Source of the DNA: an uncultured Flavobacteriales bacterium
Lineage (GTDB): Bacteria; Bacteroidota; Bacteroidia; Flavobacteriales_E; Vicingaceae
Direction of reading: 5' to 3'
DNA length: 42,099 bases
Assembly: GCA_905479915.1 (NCBI GenBank)
Contig: CAJQOH010000029.1
Location: 1 to 42,099, forward strand
Part shown: positions 16,184-24,850 of the stretch, one piece after another
Numbering within the stretch: position 1 is the stretch's first letter
Layout: each line of letters opens with the position of its first letter
Made by a program: the position numbers and the translations under genes
The notes under the pieces: generated by a model
Seen by the model: only the letters and a program-made list of their open reading frames with translations
Database searches by the model: none
Told to the model about the DNA's origin: nothing

Positions 16184-16495
16184 GATTGTAATAGTTTAGT
16201 TTAGTAGACCGTTAAATTAGTTTTTATCTGTCAAAATAACCAGTGAAGTTTATTCACAACTGTTGATAACCCCTTGGATTCCTAAGCTATATTGATGCAT
16301 TTTTTTAACGCTTTAGGGCCTTCTTGTTAAAATTAAAAATAAATATAGTACTCAAATAGGTAGGCTGGTGGCGAACTAATTTAAAGATTGGGAAAGATCA
16401 ATATATACTTATTGATTTTACGGAATGGTTTAAAGTTATGAAGGGTTTAGTTGGTTTGTGTAAATCACAAATTAGCCAATGGTGTTAGGGCTGAG
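16184..16495. other. Intergenic region between the two subtilase genes
   Basis: 312 bp with no open frame of note. At 16210-16222 it holds CGTTAAATTAGTT, also found at 18159-18171 upstream of the paralogue at the same distance from the start codon (26 versus 25 nt), so it is probably a conserved promoter or leader element. I found no clear terminator for the upstream paralogue. Confidence 0.4.
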
Positions 16496-18133
16496 TTAAT
16501 ATTTAACCACCTTAACAAACTCTGTTCCTGAAGGTTTTTCTACTTGTAAATAGTAAACCCCTTTGCTGATAGTATTTAAGTCTATACTTAATTGGTTTGA
16601 TGTTAAGTTAATTCTATTGTAAACAACCTTGCTAGCAACATCTAATAGGTTAATTTGTGTTACATTAGTTAAGCCATCAATGTGTAAGATGTTATTTGTT
16701 GGGTTAGGATATACTGTAAGGATGTCAGCATCAATATCAGCAATTAGTGTGTCAACTGAAGGGGGTGGTATGGTGTTCTCAACACATGTCATGGCTGCTA
16801 ACGCATCGATTCTTCCAGCTCCTAATTCACCAGAATAAAATGGGTTTAACGCATCAATTTTTTTTGCAGTGGTATACATACAGTCTAATAAATCTGCGTT
16901 TGAAAGGTTAGGGTTTAAAGATTTCATTAATCCTAGTAAACCTGCTACCATTGGTGCTGCCATTGATGTTCCTCCTTTGCTTCCGTAAGTATCAAAAGGG
17001 GTTGTACTTAAGATGGATGTGCCTGGTGCAGAAATATCTACTGAATTGGCACCATAACAAGAAAAATTTGCTTTAGTGTCATTTGATGAAGTAGCAGCAA
17101 CTGCTACAGTATTGGAATAGCTTGCAGGGTATCGTGGTGTAACATCATTGTCAAGGTTGTCATTCCCAGCAGAGGCAACAATAATAGAGCCTTCGCTAGC
17201 TGCCCAGTTTATTGTGTTTAGACCAAAGTTAGAAGAAGATAGGCTTCCCCAAGAACAGTTAATGATATCAGCACCATTCAAAGCAGCATAATATACGCCA
17301 TCGTAACCATTGGTAACAGTGGTTGATCCAGCTGCATCTCTAGTTACTTTTATTGCCATAATAGAAATTCCATAACCAATTGAGGATACGCCAACATTGT
17401 TATTTGTTTCAGCACCTGTTATCCCAGCAACATGAGTTCCATGATCCCACGTAGCATCTAATGGATTTGTATTGTTGTCATTATCTGAAACATCGTAACC
17501 AAAAGTATCATCAATATAACCATTGTTGTCGTCATCAATTCCATTGCCAGGAGTTTCAGCAGTGTTTGTCCAAAGTGAACTTATTAGGTCTTCATGATTA
17601 TAGTTGATAGCATTGTCAGTAGTTGCTACTATTATTGAGGATTTCCCTGTGCTTATGTCCCAGGCACTTTCTGCTTTCATAGAGTCTAGGCCCCATTGTA
17701 GAGTGGAGTGAAAAGGGTCGTTAGGAACAACATCTATAGACATTAACGGCACTTTTTCTGCATACACAACTGTTCCAGACTCTTCTAGTTCAGTAATGAA
17801 TTTATTTACATTATTAATGTCAGAAAATTTAATATGATACGTTTTCATTAATGCTTCAGAACTAAATGCTCTTGGAGTTGGTTTATGTATTTTAATGATT
17901 GTGTGTGATGAGAAAATTTCTTCTAAAGCAGAAAAAGAAGAAGGGGAGATTCCATTTGAATGATCACCTTTAGAAGCTTCTTGATTAGTAATATCGGTTT
18001 TTAATTCAAACCAAATTTCACCATCAATATAATTTTTGTAAGCTGTTTGAGAGAAGCTTGTATTTACAAATAGAACTAATAGCGTTAGTGCAGCTATTTC
18101 TTTAATGCAATTATTAAATCGATTTTTTCCCAT
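16496..18133 (-). CDS. Secreted S8 subtilisin-family protease with T9SS sorting domain
   Basis: 545 residues, intact. Signal peptide (1-29), I9-like propeptide (about 30-135), and a catalytic domain with D173 (VATTDNAI), H234 (DHGTHVAG), oxyanion N324 (ASAGNDN) and S390 (GTSMAAPMVAG). A Ca-binding-like acidic stretch IDDDNNGYIDD (199-209) lies between Asp and His. The catalytic domain is joined by a short linker to a type A T9SS sorting domain (about 472-545, YPNPTNNILHIDG...VKVVKY). Unlike its neighbour it has no PKD repeats. Predicted to be exported by Sec, matured, and secreted or attached at the surface by T9SS. It probably arose with the neighbouring gene by tandem duplication. Confidence 0.93.
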   Translation of the reverse strand: MGKNRFNNCIKEIAALTLLVLFVNTSFSQTAYKNYIDGEIWFELKTDITNQEASKGDHSNGISPSSFSALEEIFSSHTIIKIHKPTPRAFSSEALMKTYHIKFSDINNVNKFITELEESGTVVYAEKVPLMSIDVVPNDPFHSTLQWGLDSMKAESAWDISTGKSSIIVATTDNAINYNHEDLISSLWTNTAETPGNGIDDDNNGYIDDTFGYDVSDNDNNTNPLDATWDHGTHVAGITGAETNNNVGVSSIGYGISIMAIKVTRDAAGSTTVTNGYDGVYYAALNGADIINCSWGSLSSSNFGLNTINWAASEGSIIVASAGNDNLDNDVTPRYPASYSNTVAVAATSSNDTKANFSCYGANSVDISAPGTSILSTTPFDTYGSKGGTSMAAPMVAGLLGLMKSLNPNLSNADLLDCMYTTAKKIDALNPFYSGELGAGRIDALAAMTCVENTIPPPSVDTLIADIDADILTVYPNPTNNILHIDGLTNVTQINLLDVASKVVYNRINLTSNQLSIDLNTISKGVYYLQVEKPSGTEFVKVVKY

Positions 18134-18235
18134 TAATATTTTTCTAATCTAATTAAGGCGTTAAATTAGTTATTATACTTTGGATATTCTAGAGAAAAGT
18201 TTTTCCATTATTGTAGATATACACGGTAAAAGCGA

Positions 18236-18922
18236 CTATGTTATATCACTAAATAGGTAGAGGTGCTCCTGATTATTGTGTGTGTAGGTTTTATTAATGA
18301 TGCCATTTTTAGTAAATGATATTGGTCTTTTGTAGATAGGGCCATCATAACAAAAACTGTGGAACTCACCGTTTTCTCCACATGGATCAATGTTCTCAGG
18401 CAATTCATTTAAAAAAGAGTTACTGTAATCAACTCCAATTAATTCATTTGGAATTTTGCTGGCATCAATACTACAAATGTGTGTTTTAAATTTTTCAAGA
18501 ATAAATTGTTTAGCTAATTCTTTAGTATTAGATCCCCATAATGGGAATAGGGCTTTCATCTTTACTTCTGCTAATCTTTGTTCTCTATATGTTTTAAGAT
18601 CTTCTAAGAAAATATCTCCAAAAGCAACTGTTTGAATTCCTTCAGCTTTAAATTTTAAAAGCGTTTCTTTCATTTTTTGATCATACTCTTCATGTGTTTT
18701 CTCTTCAATATACATTGTTATTAAAGGAATGCCTATGCTCTTTGCTTGTTGTATAATAAGAGATTCAGGAACGCCATGCATTGAAACCCTTTTGTTGGGT
18801 TTAAAAATATTGGTGAGTAAATACTTAACATCGTATTCTCCTTTCTTTAAAATTTGGTGTAATGCATAGGAAGAATCTTTTCCACCGCTCCATGACATAA
18901 CAATTGGTTCTTTCTTTTCCAT
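18236..18922 (-). CDS. PP-loop ATPase, diphthine-ammonia-ligase-like (B12-operon member)
   Basis: 228 residues with the PP-loop SWSGGKDSSYA (10-20) of N-type ATP pyrophosphatases. The later block PLWGSNTKELAKQFI and the CGENGEFHSFCYDGP motif (about 182-196) are typical of the Dph6/MJ0570-like family (COG2102). Eukaryotic Dph6 amidates diphthine on EF2, which bacteria lack, so the bacterial reaction must differ. It is the last of five genes after a cobalamin riboswitch and shares a base with the stop of the BtuG-like gene (TAATG). This strongly suggests a role in corrinoid metabolism, perhaps remodelling or amidation of a corrinoid. That role is inferred. Confidence 0.8.
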   Translation of the reverse strand: MEKKEPIVMSWSGGKDSSYALHQILKKGEYDVKYLLTNIFKPNKRVSMHGVPESLIIQQAKSIGIPLITMYIEEKTHEEYDQKMKETLLKFKAEGIQTVAFGDIFLEDLKTYREQRLAEVKMKALFPLWGSNTKELAKQFILEKFKTHICSIDASKIPNELIGVDYSNSFLNELPENIDPCGENGEFHSFCYDGPIYKRPISFTKNGIINKTYTHNNQEHLYLFSDIT

Positions 18923-19971
18923 TATTGAATAAATAAAAAATCTCGAGGAATGATTCCTGCAGTAAACTGATCAATTAAAGCTCCAGAAGGTGTGTATCGA
19001 AAAATCACTCCATTTTGAACATAATCTATAGCATCAGAAACATAAACCTCTTCGTTTGTTGGATCTATACCTAAGCCGTAGTAAATGTTATTGTTGTTTG
19101 TTATTAAGGGCAAAGTAGGTAGAGAGTTGCTAGAAATGTTCATTTTGTAGACATTAGAATTGATGAAATAAAGTTGATCTCCAGTAGCATTTATTTTTAA
19201 GTTACCTGGTGATTCTGCTATAGACGGGAAAACAAACGTATGTTCTATTGTTCTGTTTGTGGGATTGAATCTAATTAACTTAGGGTTGGCTTCGTTGATT
19301 CCGCCATTGCACATTATCCATAATTTGTTGTTTTGATCTTTTACAATGTCTAAAGGTTGAACCCCGAGCTTGACGCTATCTACTAGCGTGTTGGTATTCG
19401 GATTAAGTAAGAGTAGGTTGTTATTGGTAACATCGCAAGCATAAACGGTATCATTGTGTAAAAGCAATTCTTCTGTCCATCCACTTAGTGGTATGCTTCC
19501 TGAAATAGAATTGCTATTTAAATCAACTATCTGTATAGAGTTGGAGTACAGATCTGTAACATACGCTTTGTTGGTATTTATTGGGAGCATATAGCGAGGA
19601 GAGTTAAAGCCGGTTATCGTGCCTAAAGAGGTGAAATTGTTGATGTCTGCTATTTCAATTTTACTAGCGTTATTGATTACTATATAAGCTTTGTTGTCTA
19701 TTTGTGTAATGGATTGAGCAATGTTTCCTAAGTTGTTTCCGGCATTGGCTTGGAAATAAACATTGTTAGAAATGGTTTGGTTGGAAGGTTTGTAGAGGGA
19801 TACGGTTCCTGATCCAGTCATAAATGGTCCTTCATTTACGATAAGAACATCAGACAATTCTGTTTCAGTAAAATCATTTGGGCAATCAACACATTGCGGA
19901 CCAAGCTCTTTTTTAGAGCACGACAGCAAAAAGAATGTGAAGGCGATTGATATGTATATTAATGATTTCAT
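18922..19971 (-). CDS. Beta-propeller lipoprotein, YncE/DUF5074-like, candidate BtuG
   Basis: 349 residues. The lipoprotein signal has Cys18 in LLSCSK. The rest is a repeated beta-propeller: QSITQIDNKAYIVINNASKI, GFNSPRYMLPINTNKAYVTD, GWTEELLLHNDTVYACD, GVQPLDIVKDQNNKLWIM. This matches the YncE/DUF5074 group to which Bacteroides BtuG, a very high-affinity surface B12-binding protein, belongs. It sits directly after a BtuB-like receptor (overlap TAATG) in a cobalamin-riboswitch operon, exactly the BtuB-BtuG pairing known from Bacteroides. I infer a surface lipoprotein capping the receptor and capturing corrinoids. The binding residues cannot be verified here. Confidence 0.75.
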   Translation of the reverse strand: MKSLIYISIAFTFFLLSCSKKELGPQCVDCPNDFTETELSDVLIVNEGPFMTGSGTVSLYKPSNQTISNNVYFQANAGNNLGNIAQSITQIDNKAYIVINNASKIEIADINNFTSLGTITGFNSPRYMLPINTNKAYVTDLYSNSIQIVDLNSNSISGSIPLSGWTEELLLHNDTVYACDVTNNNLLLLNPNTNTLVDSVKLGVQPLDIVKDQNNKLWIMCNGGINEANPKLIRFNPTNRTIEHTFVFPSIAESPGNLKINATGDQLYFINSNVYKMNISSNSLPTLPLITNNNNIYYGLGIDPTNEEVYVSDAIDYVQNGVIFRYTPSGALIDQFTAGIIPRDFLFIQ

Positions 19972-21860
19972 TAATTAAATAAGAAGGTTAGTGTGCCTAG
20001 GTAGTTTCTTCCTGGCATTGGTCTCCAAGCAATTGATTGGTAATCTTGGTTAAACAAATTGTTCACTTTAAATGAGATGTTGCAACTAGATTTTTTACTT
20101 GTTTTAAGTTTTTTACTTAAGCCAATATCAGAAGTAAAGTTGGCAGGTAAATACCAGTTATTATCGGAAGAGGTGTAGCGTAACCCTGTATAATTGTAGT
20201 TATAGTTTACACTAAAGCTTTTAATGCTAGCTCTGATGGTGTAGTTTATTTTGTGATAAGGAACGTACAACAACTGTTTATCTAATGCATTGTCAAATTC
20301 ATTTTTGGCTTTAAGGTTTGTGCTAGCAGTGTAGCTGTAATTGGCATTTGCAATAAGTGTTAGTTTGTTGATTTTGGTTTTCATTTTTACACTTAACTCA
20401 ATACCTTTATTTTCAACTTCTTTAATATTGCTTGGGCTCCAGTATCCTTCTAGGGTTGGTTGCCAGATAATCCAGTTATAAACGTAAGAATAAAAGCTTG
20501 TGGCTTCGAATTGAATGGTTGTGTGTGTGCTTTTTAGGTGATCGTAACTCACTCCAAACTCAACCATTTGTGCCTCTTCAGGTTTTAGGCTTGTATTTCC
20601 TCCTGGATTCCAATAGAGATCGTTAAATGTTGGGAAGTTATAATTTATCCCAGTATTTGCCTTAATTTTTAATTGTTTGTGTTTGAGTAGCCCGTAATTA
20701 ACGCTTATGCTGGGCGAGAATAAGCGTGTATTTTCTCCTGTTCTATTAAATCGATTAAACACATCAATATTTAAACGGTTTAAATTTTTAGTGATACCAA
20801 GTAGCCAAGTATAATTTTGTCTATTGTGTTGGTTGTTATAGCCGTCTGCTTTAGCGCTTTCGTGGGTGATAGAGATGTTGTTTGTTAGTATGAAATTGTT
20901 CTTTAGATAATATCTAGTAAGTAGTTTACTGCTAATTAAATGGCTGTTGCTTTTGGAGTTAATTTGAGCAAGTGTATTGGTGTAAATCAACTGATCTTTT
21001 ATTAAGGCATTTACCCACTTGTATTTAAGGTTGCCAGATAATCCTTTCCATTCAAAAAGCGCACGTAAAGATTCGTCTTTTTGGTTTTCATCATTTACAT
21101 TGACTTGCATTGTTGGTGGCAACATTCTATCACTATTAAAATACCACAAACGAACACCAACTTCTCCAGATTTATTTTTTTTATAGATGGCTTGCTGAAA
21201 ACCATATTGTTTAATGTTGGCGTTGTTTTGAGTGCTAATCGTTTCTTCTTGCAGGGCATTGTTCAGGTATTTAAAATTATTTTTACTTGTATTGAAGTAT
21301 AACTGTGTTTCTGTGAACCATTTTTTGTTAGAAGAGCCAACTTTCAATGCGGTAGTGTAGGTGTTAAAACTACCAATAGCTTGTTGAAGACCAATCTTGA
21401 GCCCTCTGTTGTATGATGTACTATTGCTAAGGTGAACACTTCCTCCTAATGAGCCACTACCATCAATAAGTCCGCTTGCTCCGTGGTGTAATTCCGCATT
21501 GTTAAAGAATATCGTAGGATAGAGGGAGAAATCGATTTGACCGTTCATAGGAGAATTCAGATTGATATCATTCCACAGTACTTTAGTGTGAGAAGCTCCA
21601 GTACCTCTAAATGAAACTGTTGATAGACCTCCAGATCCATAATTTTTCACAAAAACAGGGGAATGTTCTTGAAGCAGTTCTGATAAGTTGACAGCTTCAT
21701 TAATGGTTAACGAATCAAAAGCGGTTTTTTTGTAGGCTTCAGGAATTCTGTTTGCAACAACTTCTACGGTATTAATGCTTAAGGTATCTTTTTGAGTTTG
21801 TGCATACATTATTTGCCATAATGATAGAGTGAGTATGACAATTGTTGCTAGAGCTTTCAA
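19971..21860 (-). CDS. btuB: TonB-dependent outer-membrane receptor, BtuB-like
   Basis: 629 residues. Signal peptide (1-20), then a plug domain (about 30-150: ELLQEHSPVFVKNYGSGGLS, VSFRGTGASHTKVLWNDIN, ELHHGASGLIDGSGSLGGSV), then a 22-strand barrel ending in aromatic LGTLTFLFN. The length (about 600, no carboxypeptidase-like N-domain) suits vitamin or metal-chelate receptors such as BtuB rather than SusC. The TonB box is not obvious but could lie at DTLSINTVEVVA. It lies third in the riboswitch operon, 3 bp after the upstream gene and overlapping the BtuG-like gene. Predicted to import cobalamin with TonB energy; no btuFCD transporter is in the window. Confidence 0.85.
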   Translation of the reverse strand: MKALATIVILTLSLWQIMYAQTQKDTLSINTVEVVANRIPEAYKKTAFDSLTINEAVNLSELLQEHSPVFVKNYGSGGLSTVSFRGTGASHTKVLWNDINLNSPMNGQIDFSLYPTIFFNNAELHHGASGLIDGSGSLGGSVHLSNSTSYNRGLKIGLQQAIGSFNTYTTALKVGSSNKKWFTETQLYFNTSKNNFKYLNNALQEETISTQNNANIKQYGFQQAIYKKNKSGEVGVRLWYFNSDRMLPPTMQVNVNDENQKDESLRALFEWKGLSGNLKYKWVNALIKDQLIYTNTLAQINSKSNSHLISSKLLTRYYLKNNFILTNNISITHESAKADGYNNQHNRQNYTWLLGITKNLNRLNIDVFNRFNRTGENTRLFSPSISVNYGLLKHKQLKIKANTGINYNFPTFNDLYWNPGGNTSLKPEEAQMVEFGVSYDHLKSTHTTIQFEATSFYSYVYNWIIWQPTLEGYWSPSNIKEVENKGIELSVKMKTKINKLTLIANANYSYTASTNLKAKNEFDNALDKQLLYVPYHKINYTIRASIKSFSVNYNYNYTGLRYTSSDNNWYLPANFTSDIGLSKKLKTSKKSSCNISFKVNNLFNQDYQSIAWRPMPGRNYLGTLTFLFN

Positions 21861-21863
21861 AGC

Positions 21864-22847
21864 TTACTGTTTTATGATTTTCTTTACTTCAAGTTTATTT
21901 CCAGAAGAAACGTAAATGAAGTAGATGCCGGCATCTAAGTGACTAATGTCTAGTTGGCTGGTTAGCTTACCATTTAAAAGTGTATTTCCGTTTATGTTTG
22001 TTAGGCGGTACGTATAATTGTTTGATGTTTCAATATTAAAATAAACCTTATCAGTTGCAGGGTTTGGGTAACTAGAGATGGCTAAACTGTTGTTGTAATC
22101 ATTTATAGAATTCGACATAAAATTAATAACTCCAATTGCATCTAAGTCAAATCCGCTAGAAGGGAATGGAGTAGGCCAAGGATCATTTACAGCTCTGTTT
22201 TGAGAGTCGTAAGAAGAGTAGGGTTCTGCGATATTCCCGACAACATCAATTACTCTTACGTGGGATACATTATTAATATCAAGACCGGCTATTCCTGCTA
22301 ACTCATTCAAATCAAAAGGAGTTCCGTGGTGAGTGCTGTATTTTCCGGCCAAATTGTATAGTTCTGTAGCATCTGTAATTCCAAAAGTATTGGTCTGAAT
22401 AATTGTGTCTGTTAGTGAATGTGCATCGAACCTGTAAAAATTAATTCCGTCTGAACTAACTTCAACAAAGGCCAATTCTAAAAAGGCACCATCAAATGAA
22501 TTTTCAAAAACTGCAAAATCAGGTCCTGGTCCGTCTTGAATAATTCCATTAAAGGTTAGTGTCGCCATTCCTTGATCTCCTAAGCTGATTACACCGTTTT
22601 GACCGGCTTGGCCTATGGCTGAGAGGTTAGAGCCAGTATTGGCTTTCCCTAATGTTGTATCGGCAATGTTCTGCCAACCTAGTTGAGTATTACATGTGCT
22701 TGCCCATCCAACAATAATAGAAGAATCTTTATGAATTGCAGTAGTGCCAGATTGCCCTGCTGGTGGAGCATAAGGCCCCACCAGGATTTGAGCAAACAAC
22801 TTACTAGAGAGTAGTAAGCCAAAAAATATAGTACTAACTAATTTCAA
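21864..22847 (-). CDS. T9SS-secreted surface protein in the B12 operon
   Basis: 327 residues with a signal peptide (1-19, LLSSKLFAQ) and a type A T9SS sorting domain (about 255-327, SSYPNPATDKVYFNI...VKKIIKQ). The middle resembles a widespread secreted beta-sandwich domain with the signatures PDFAVFENSFDGAFLELAFV, VSSDGINFYRF and SGFDLDAIGVI. I do not know a biochemical function for it. Its place between DUF4465 and the BtuB-like receptor, 2-3 bp from each, behind a cobalamin riboswitch, makes it a candidate extracellular corrinoid-binding protein. An alternative is a surface scaffold for the receptor complex. Confidence 0.78.
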   Translation of the reverse strand: MKLVSTIFFGLLLSSKLFAQILVGPYAPPAGQSGTTAIHKDSSIIVGWASTCNTQLGWQNIADTTLGKANTGSNLSAIGQAGQNGVISLGDQGMATLTFNGIIQDGPGPDFAVFENSFDGAFLELAFVEVSSDGINFYRFDAHSLTDTIIQTNTFGITDATELYNLAGKYSTHHGTPFDLNELAGIAGLDINNVSHVRVIDVVGNIAEPYSSYDSQNRAVNDPWPTPFPSSGFDLDAIGVINFMSNSINDYNNSLAISSYPNPATDKVYFNIETSNNYTYRLTNINGNTLLNGKLTSQLDISHLDAGIYFIYVSSGNKLEVKKIIKQ

Positions 22848-22849
22848 TT

Positions 22850-23884
22850 TTACTGTTTGATAAATCGTTCTGTATAAATGGTATCGTCTGTTTCAACTTT
22901 TATAAAGTGGACACCTGTAGAAATGTTAGAAACATTAATTTGATTGCTGTAAGCATTCATTACTACTTTTCCTGTGATATCAAAAACACTAACTTTTGTA
23001 ACAGCAATGCTGTTGTCGATATTCAAGATATCTGAAGTTGGGTTAGGGTAGATGCTGATTTTGTTTTCTTGAGAAAATTCATTGATAGATGTTGGTGCAG
23101 TACCATTGAAATCATCAAAACAAAAGAAGTTTGGAGTATTCATTCCAAATCCACCAGTAGTATCAGAAGATGTTAAGAAAAATTGAACTGAATCAACATT
23201 TCCAAGACTTGATAAGTCTACCCATTTCCAAGTGTTAAGAATGTAGTCTTGAGTATTGTCAGAAAATCTAAAATCGGCTAAATAAAACTCAACTTTATTA
23301 ACTGTTGGGTTTCCTCCTGTATATCCCTGAATTGTTAAAAGAAAGAAGTCTTCTCCATTGCTGTTGTCATTAACACTACCATGGCCTGAAGCAGATAAGG
23401 AATCTCCAAAAACTTTTCCAAAAGTATCTCCATCTCTCATGCTAATTCCTGCATAAGTACTGTTGGTAACATACATTCCTGTTAAAGTAGATCCTTGTGT
23501 AGTTCCAGTCAATTCAATCATAGATTTGTTTTTTCCAACGGCATAATTGTTTCCCATTGTAGTTCCGTATGCAAAAGAAGAAAACCCTTCACCTGCTGTA
23601 GAACTATCTTGTTGATTACTGTAGCCAAAAGAACCTTCTTTCATAAACCCGTAAATTGCACCGTAAACAGTGTCAAATACATTTGGAAAAATACCATCTC
23701 CATCAGTAAATGTAGACATAAAGAGTCCTGCATTATGAGTTCCATTCATATCTGCTCCATCCCAGTAAGAGTTTGGAGATAGTGTTAGGTTTTCAAAATC
23801 AGAAACCACTTGTGCATTAATGTTTGTTGTGGATAACATTAAACCAAGACAAGCTAAGCTTGCCATTTTGTAAATTTTTCTCAT
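22850..23884 (-). CDS. DUF4465 surface protein with T9SS sorting domain
   Basis: 344 residues from the ATG at 23884. The frame reaches 23953, but only the later ATG gives a proper signal peptide (MRKIYKMASLACLGLMLS, cut at NAQ). The body matches DUF4465: FENLTLSPNSYWDGADM, GMYVTNSTYAGISMRDGD, VEFYLADFRFSDN, LNTWKWVDLSSLG, GFGMNTPNFFCFDDF. A type A sorting domain follows (about 275-344, ISIYPNPTSDILNID). It is the first gene after the cobalamin riboswitch, 159 nt downstream. DUF4465 genes recur in B12 loci of Bacteroidota, and corrinoid-binding surface lipoproteins are known in such loci. A direct B12-binding function for this protein is an inference. Confidence 0.85.
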   Translation of the reverse strand: MRKIYKMASLACLGLMLSTTNINAQVVSDFENLTLSPNSYWDGADMNGTHNAGLFMSTFTDGDGIFPNVFDTVYGAIYGFMKEGSFGYSNQQDSSTAGEGFSSFAYGTTMGNNYAVGKNKSMIELTGTTQGSTLTGMYVTNSTYAGISMRDGDTFGKVFGDSLSASGHGSVNDNSNGEDFFLLTIQGYTGGNPTVNKVEFYLADFRFSDNTQDYILNTWKWVDLSSLGNVDSVQFFLTSSDTTGGFGMNTPNFFCFDDFNGTAPTSINEFSQENKISIYPNPTSDILNIDNSIAVTKVSVFDITGKVVMNAYSNQINVSNISTGVHFIKVETDDTIYTERFIKQ

Positions 23885-24001
23885 CGCTTTAATTTTAAAT
23901 GAGGTTAAACAATAAATTAATTTTGAAATAGCAATAATTGCCATTCCGTTCATTAAGAAATAAAGTGAAGAGTTTTCTTTTATAGTAAGAAAATATACTT
24001 C

Positions 24002-24047
24002 GCCTTTAGTCCCGAAAGCTTGTTGAATAAATTCAACTATTAAAGGC
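24002..24047 (-). promoter_or_regulatory. Candidate riboswitch expression platform
   Basis: An outer inverted repeat GCCTTTA (24002-24008) / TAAAGGC (24041-24047) encloses a hairpin GTTGAAT-AA-ATTCAAC (24022-24037). The 24041-24047 arm overlaps the last bases of the aptamer (GGCAGG begins at 24045). Pairing would therefore compete with closure of the aptamer, as expected for a switching element. No T-run follows, so it looks more like a translational or anti-aptamer device than a terminator. Confidence 0.45.
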
Positions 24048-24196
24048 AGGTCTTCTGACTTACTCCTTATTTTTACGCCTTCCCGAGGATTAGTCAGTGG
24101 CTTTTTTGTAAAAACATTTAGAGCTTACAGCTGCGGGTACAGTTTAGGATTTACACCTAATTCCCTATTAATCCCAAATGAATGGAAACCAATAAT
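24043..24196 (-). ncRNA. Cobalamin riboswitch (AdoCbl/cobalamin aptamer)
   Basis: Read on the minus strand the region has all the conserved blocks of the cobalamin element in order: ATTAATAGGGAA, GGTGTAAATCC, ACTGTACCCGCAGCTGTAAG, GCCACTG (24101-24095), GGGAAGGC (24084-24077) and the B12 box AGTCAGAAGACCTGCC (24060-24045). Cobalamin binding normally lowers expression of the downstream genes. It lies between a strong minus-strand promoter and the five-gene operon 23884-18236. Confidence 0.96.
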
Positions 24197-24200
24197 ACTG

Positions 24201-24229
24201 CAAATGTACTTATTATTGAAAGAAAACAA
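24201..24229 (-). promoter_or_regulatory. Promoter of the B12 riboswitch operon
   Basis: On the minus strand TTG (24229-24227), an 18-nt spacer and TACATTTG (24208-24201), a consensus Bacteroidota promoter ending a few bases before the aptamer. Transcription should start near 24196. Confidence 0.7.
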
Positions 24230-24280
24230 AGGAGATGAGTACTTGATTATTAACAAGTTATTAATTGGTATTTTTAACCT

Positions 24281-24808
24281 ATGGTAAAAGTCTTTAAAAA
24301 TCTAACGGTTGTTCTATTGTTAACTTCTTGTTTAGTAATAAATGCTCAAGAATATTGTGTTCAATTTTCTAAAGAGGATAAGAAAACAGTTCGTATTGAA
24401 GAGGGGCGTAATATCTCTTTTGTGTTTTCTGGTTCAGAGGAGTGGCAAAAAGGAAAAATAACTAAAATTACAAAAGACAGTATTTTTGTTGAACAACCTA
24501 TTGCTAAAAAAGACATTTTAGTAGAGAGGGAAAGTAATTATGTTGCTACGGGATACGATTTAACAGCTTTTAGGATGATGGCTTATCCAACAACTACAAG
24601 TGTTGCTGGAAAAGGAGCTATAGTTGTTTTGTTGGTTGCAGGCGCTGTTACCCTTACTGTTCTTGGTGGTGGTGCTGGTCTTTCCGGAATCCCTTGGTCT
24701 GATGAGGGCGAGGAGAAGAACTCAAAGGCTAAAGAGAAATTCTTTAAAAAGAATGTTGATTTTGATAGAGGATGGAAGGCAGAAATAGTCTCAGCTAAAA
24801 TCAAATAG
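24281..24808 (+). CDS. Exported protein of unknown function
   Basis: 175 residues. A signal peptide (about 1-22, cut near VINAQ) is followed by a charged segment with a beta-type pattern (VRIEEGRNISFVFSGSEEWQ, GKITKITKDSIFVEQP). A glycine-rich hydrophobic stretch follows at about 110-132 (AIVVLLVAGAVTLTVLGGGA), which could span a membrane, then a lysine-rich tail. I do not recognise the family. It is divergent from the B12 operon with its own possible -7 box (TATTTTTA at 24269-24276), so it need not be B12-related. Confidence 0.65.
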   Translation: MVKVFKNLTVVLLLTSCLVINAQEYCVQFSKEDKKTVRIEEGRNISFVFSGSEEWQKGKITKITKDSIFVEQPIAKKDILVERESNYVATGYDLTAFRMMAYPTTTSVAGKGAIVVLLVAGAVTLTVLGGGAGLSGIPWSDEGEEKNSKAKEKFFKKNVDFDRGWKAEIVSAKIK

Positions 24809-24850
24809 TTTTTAGGGTAAGACTATTTCTGTTCCTTAAAATTATATAAC

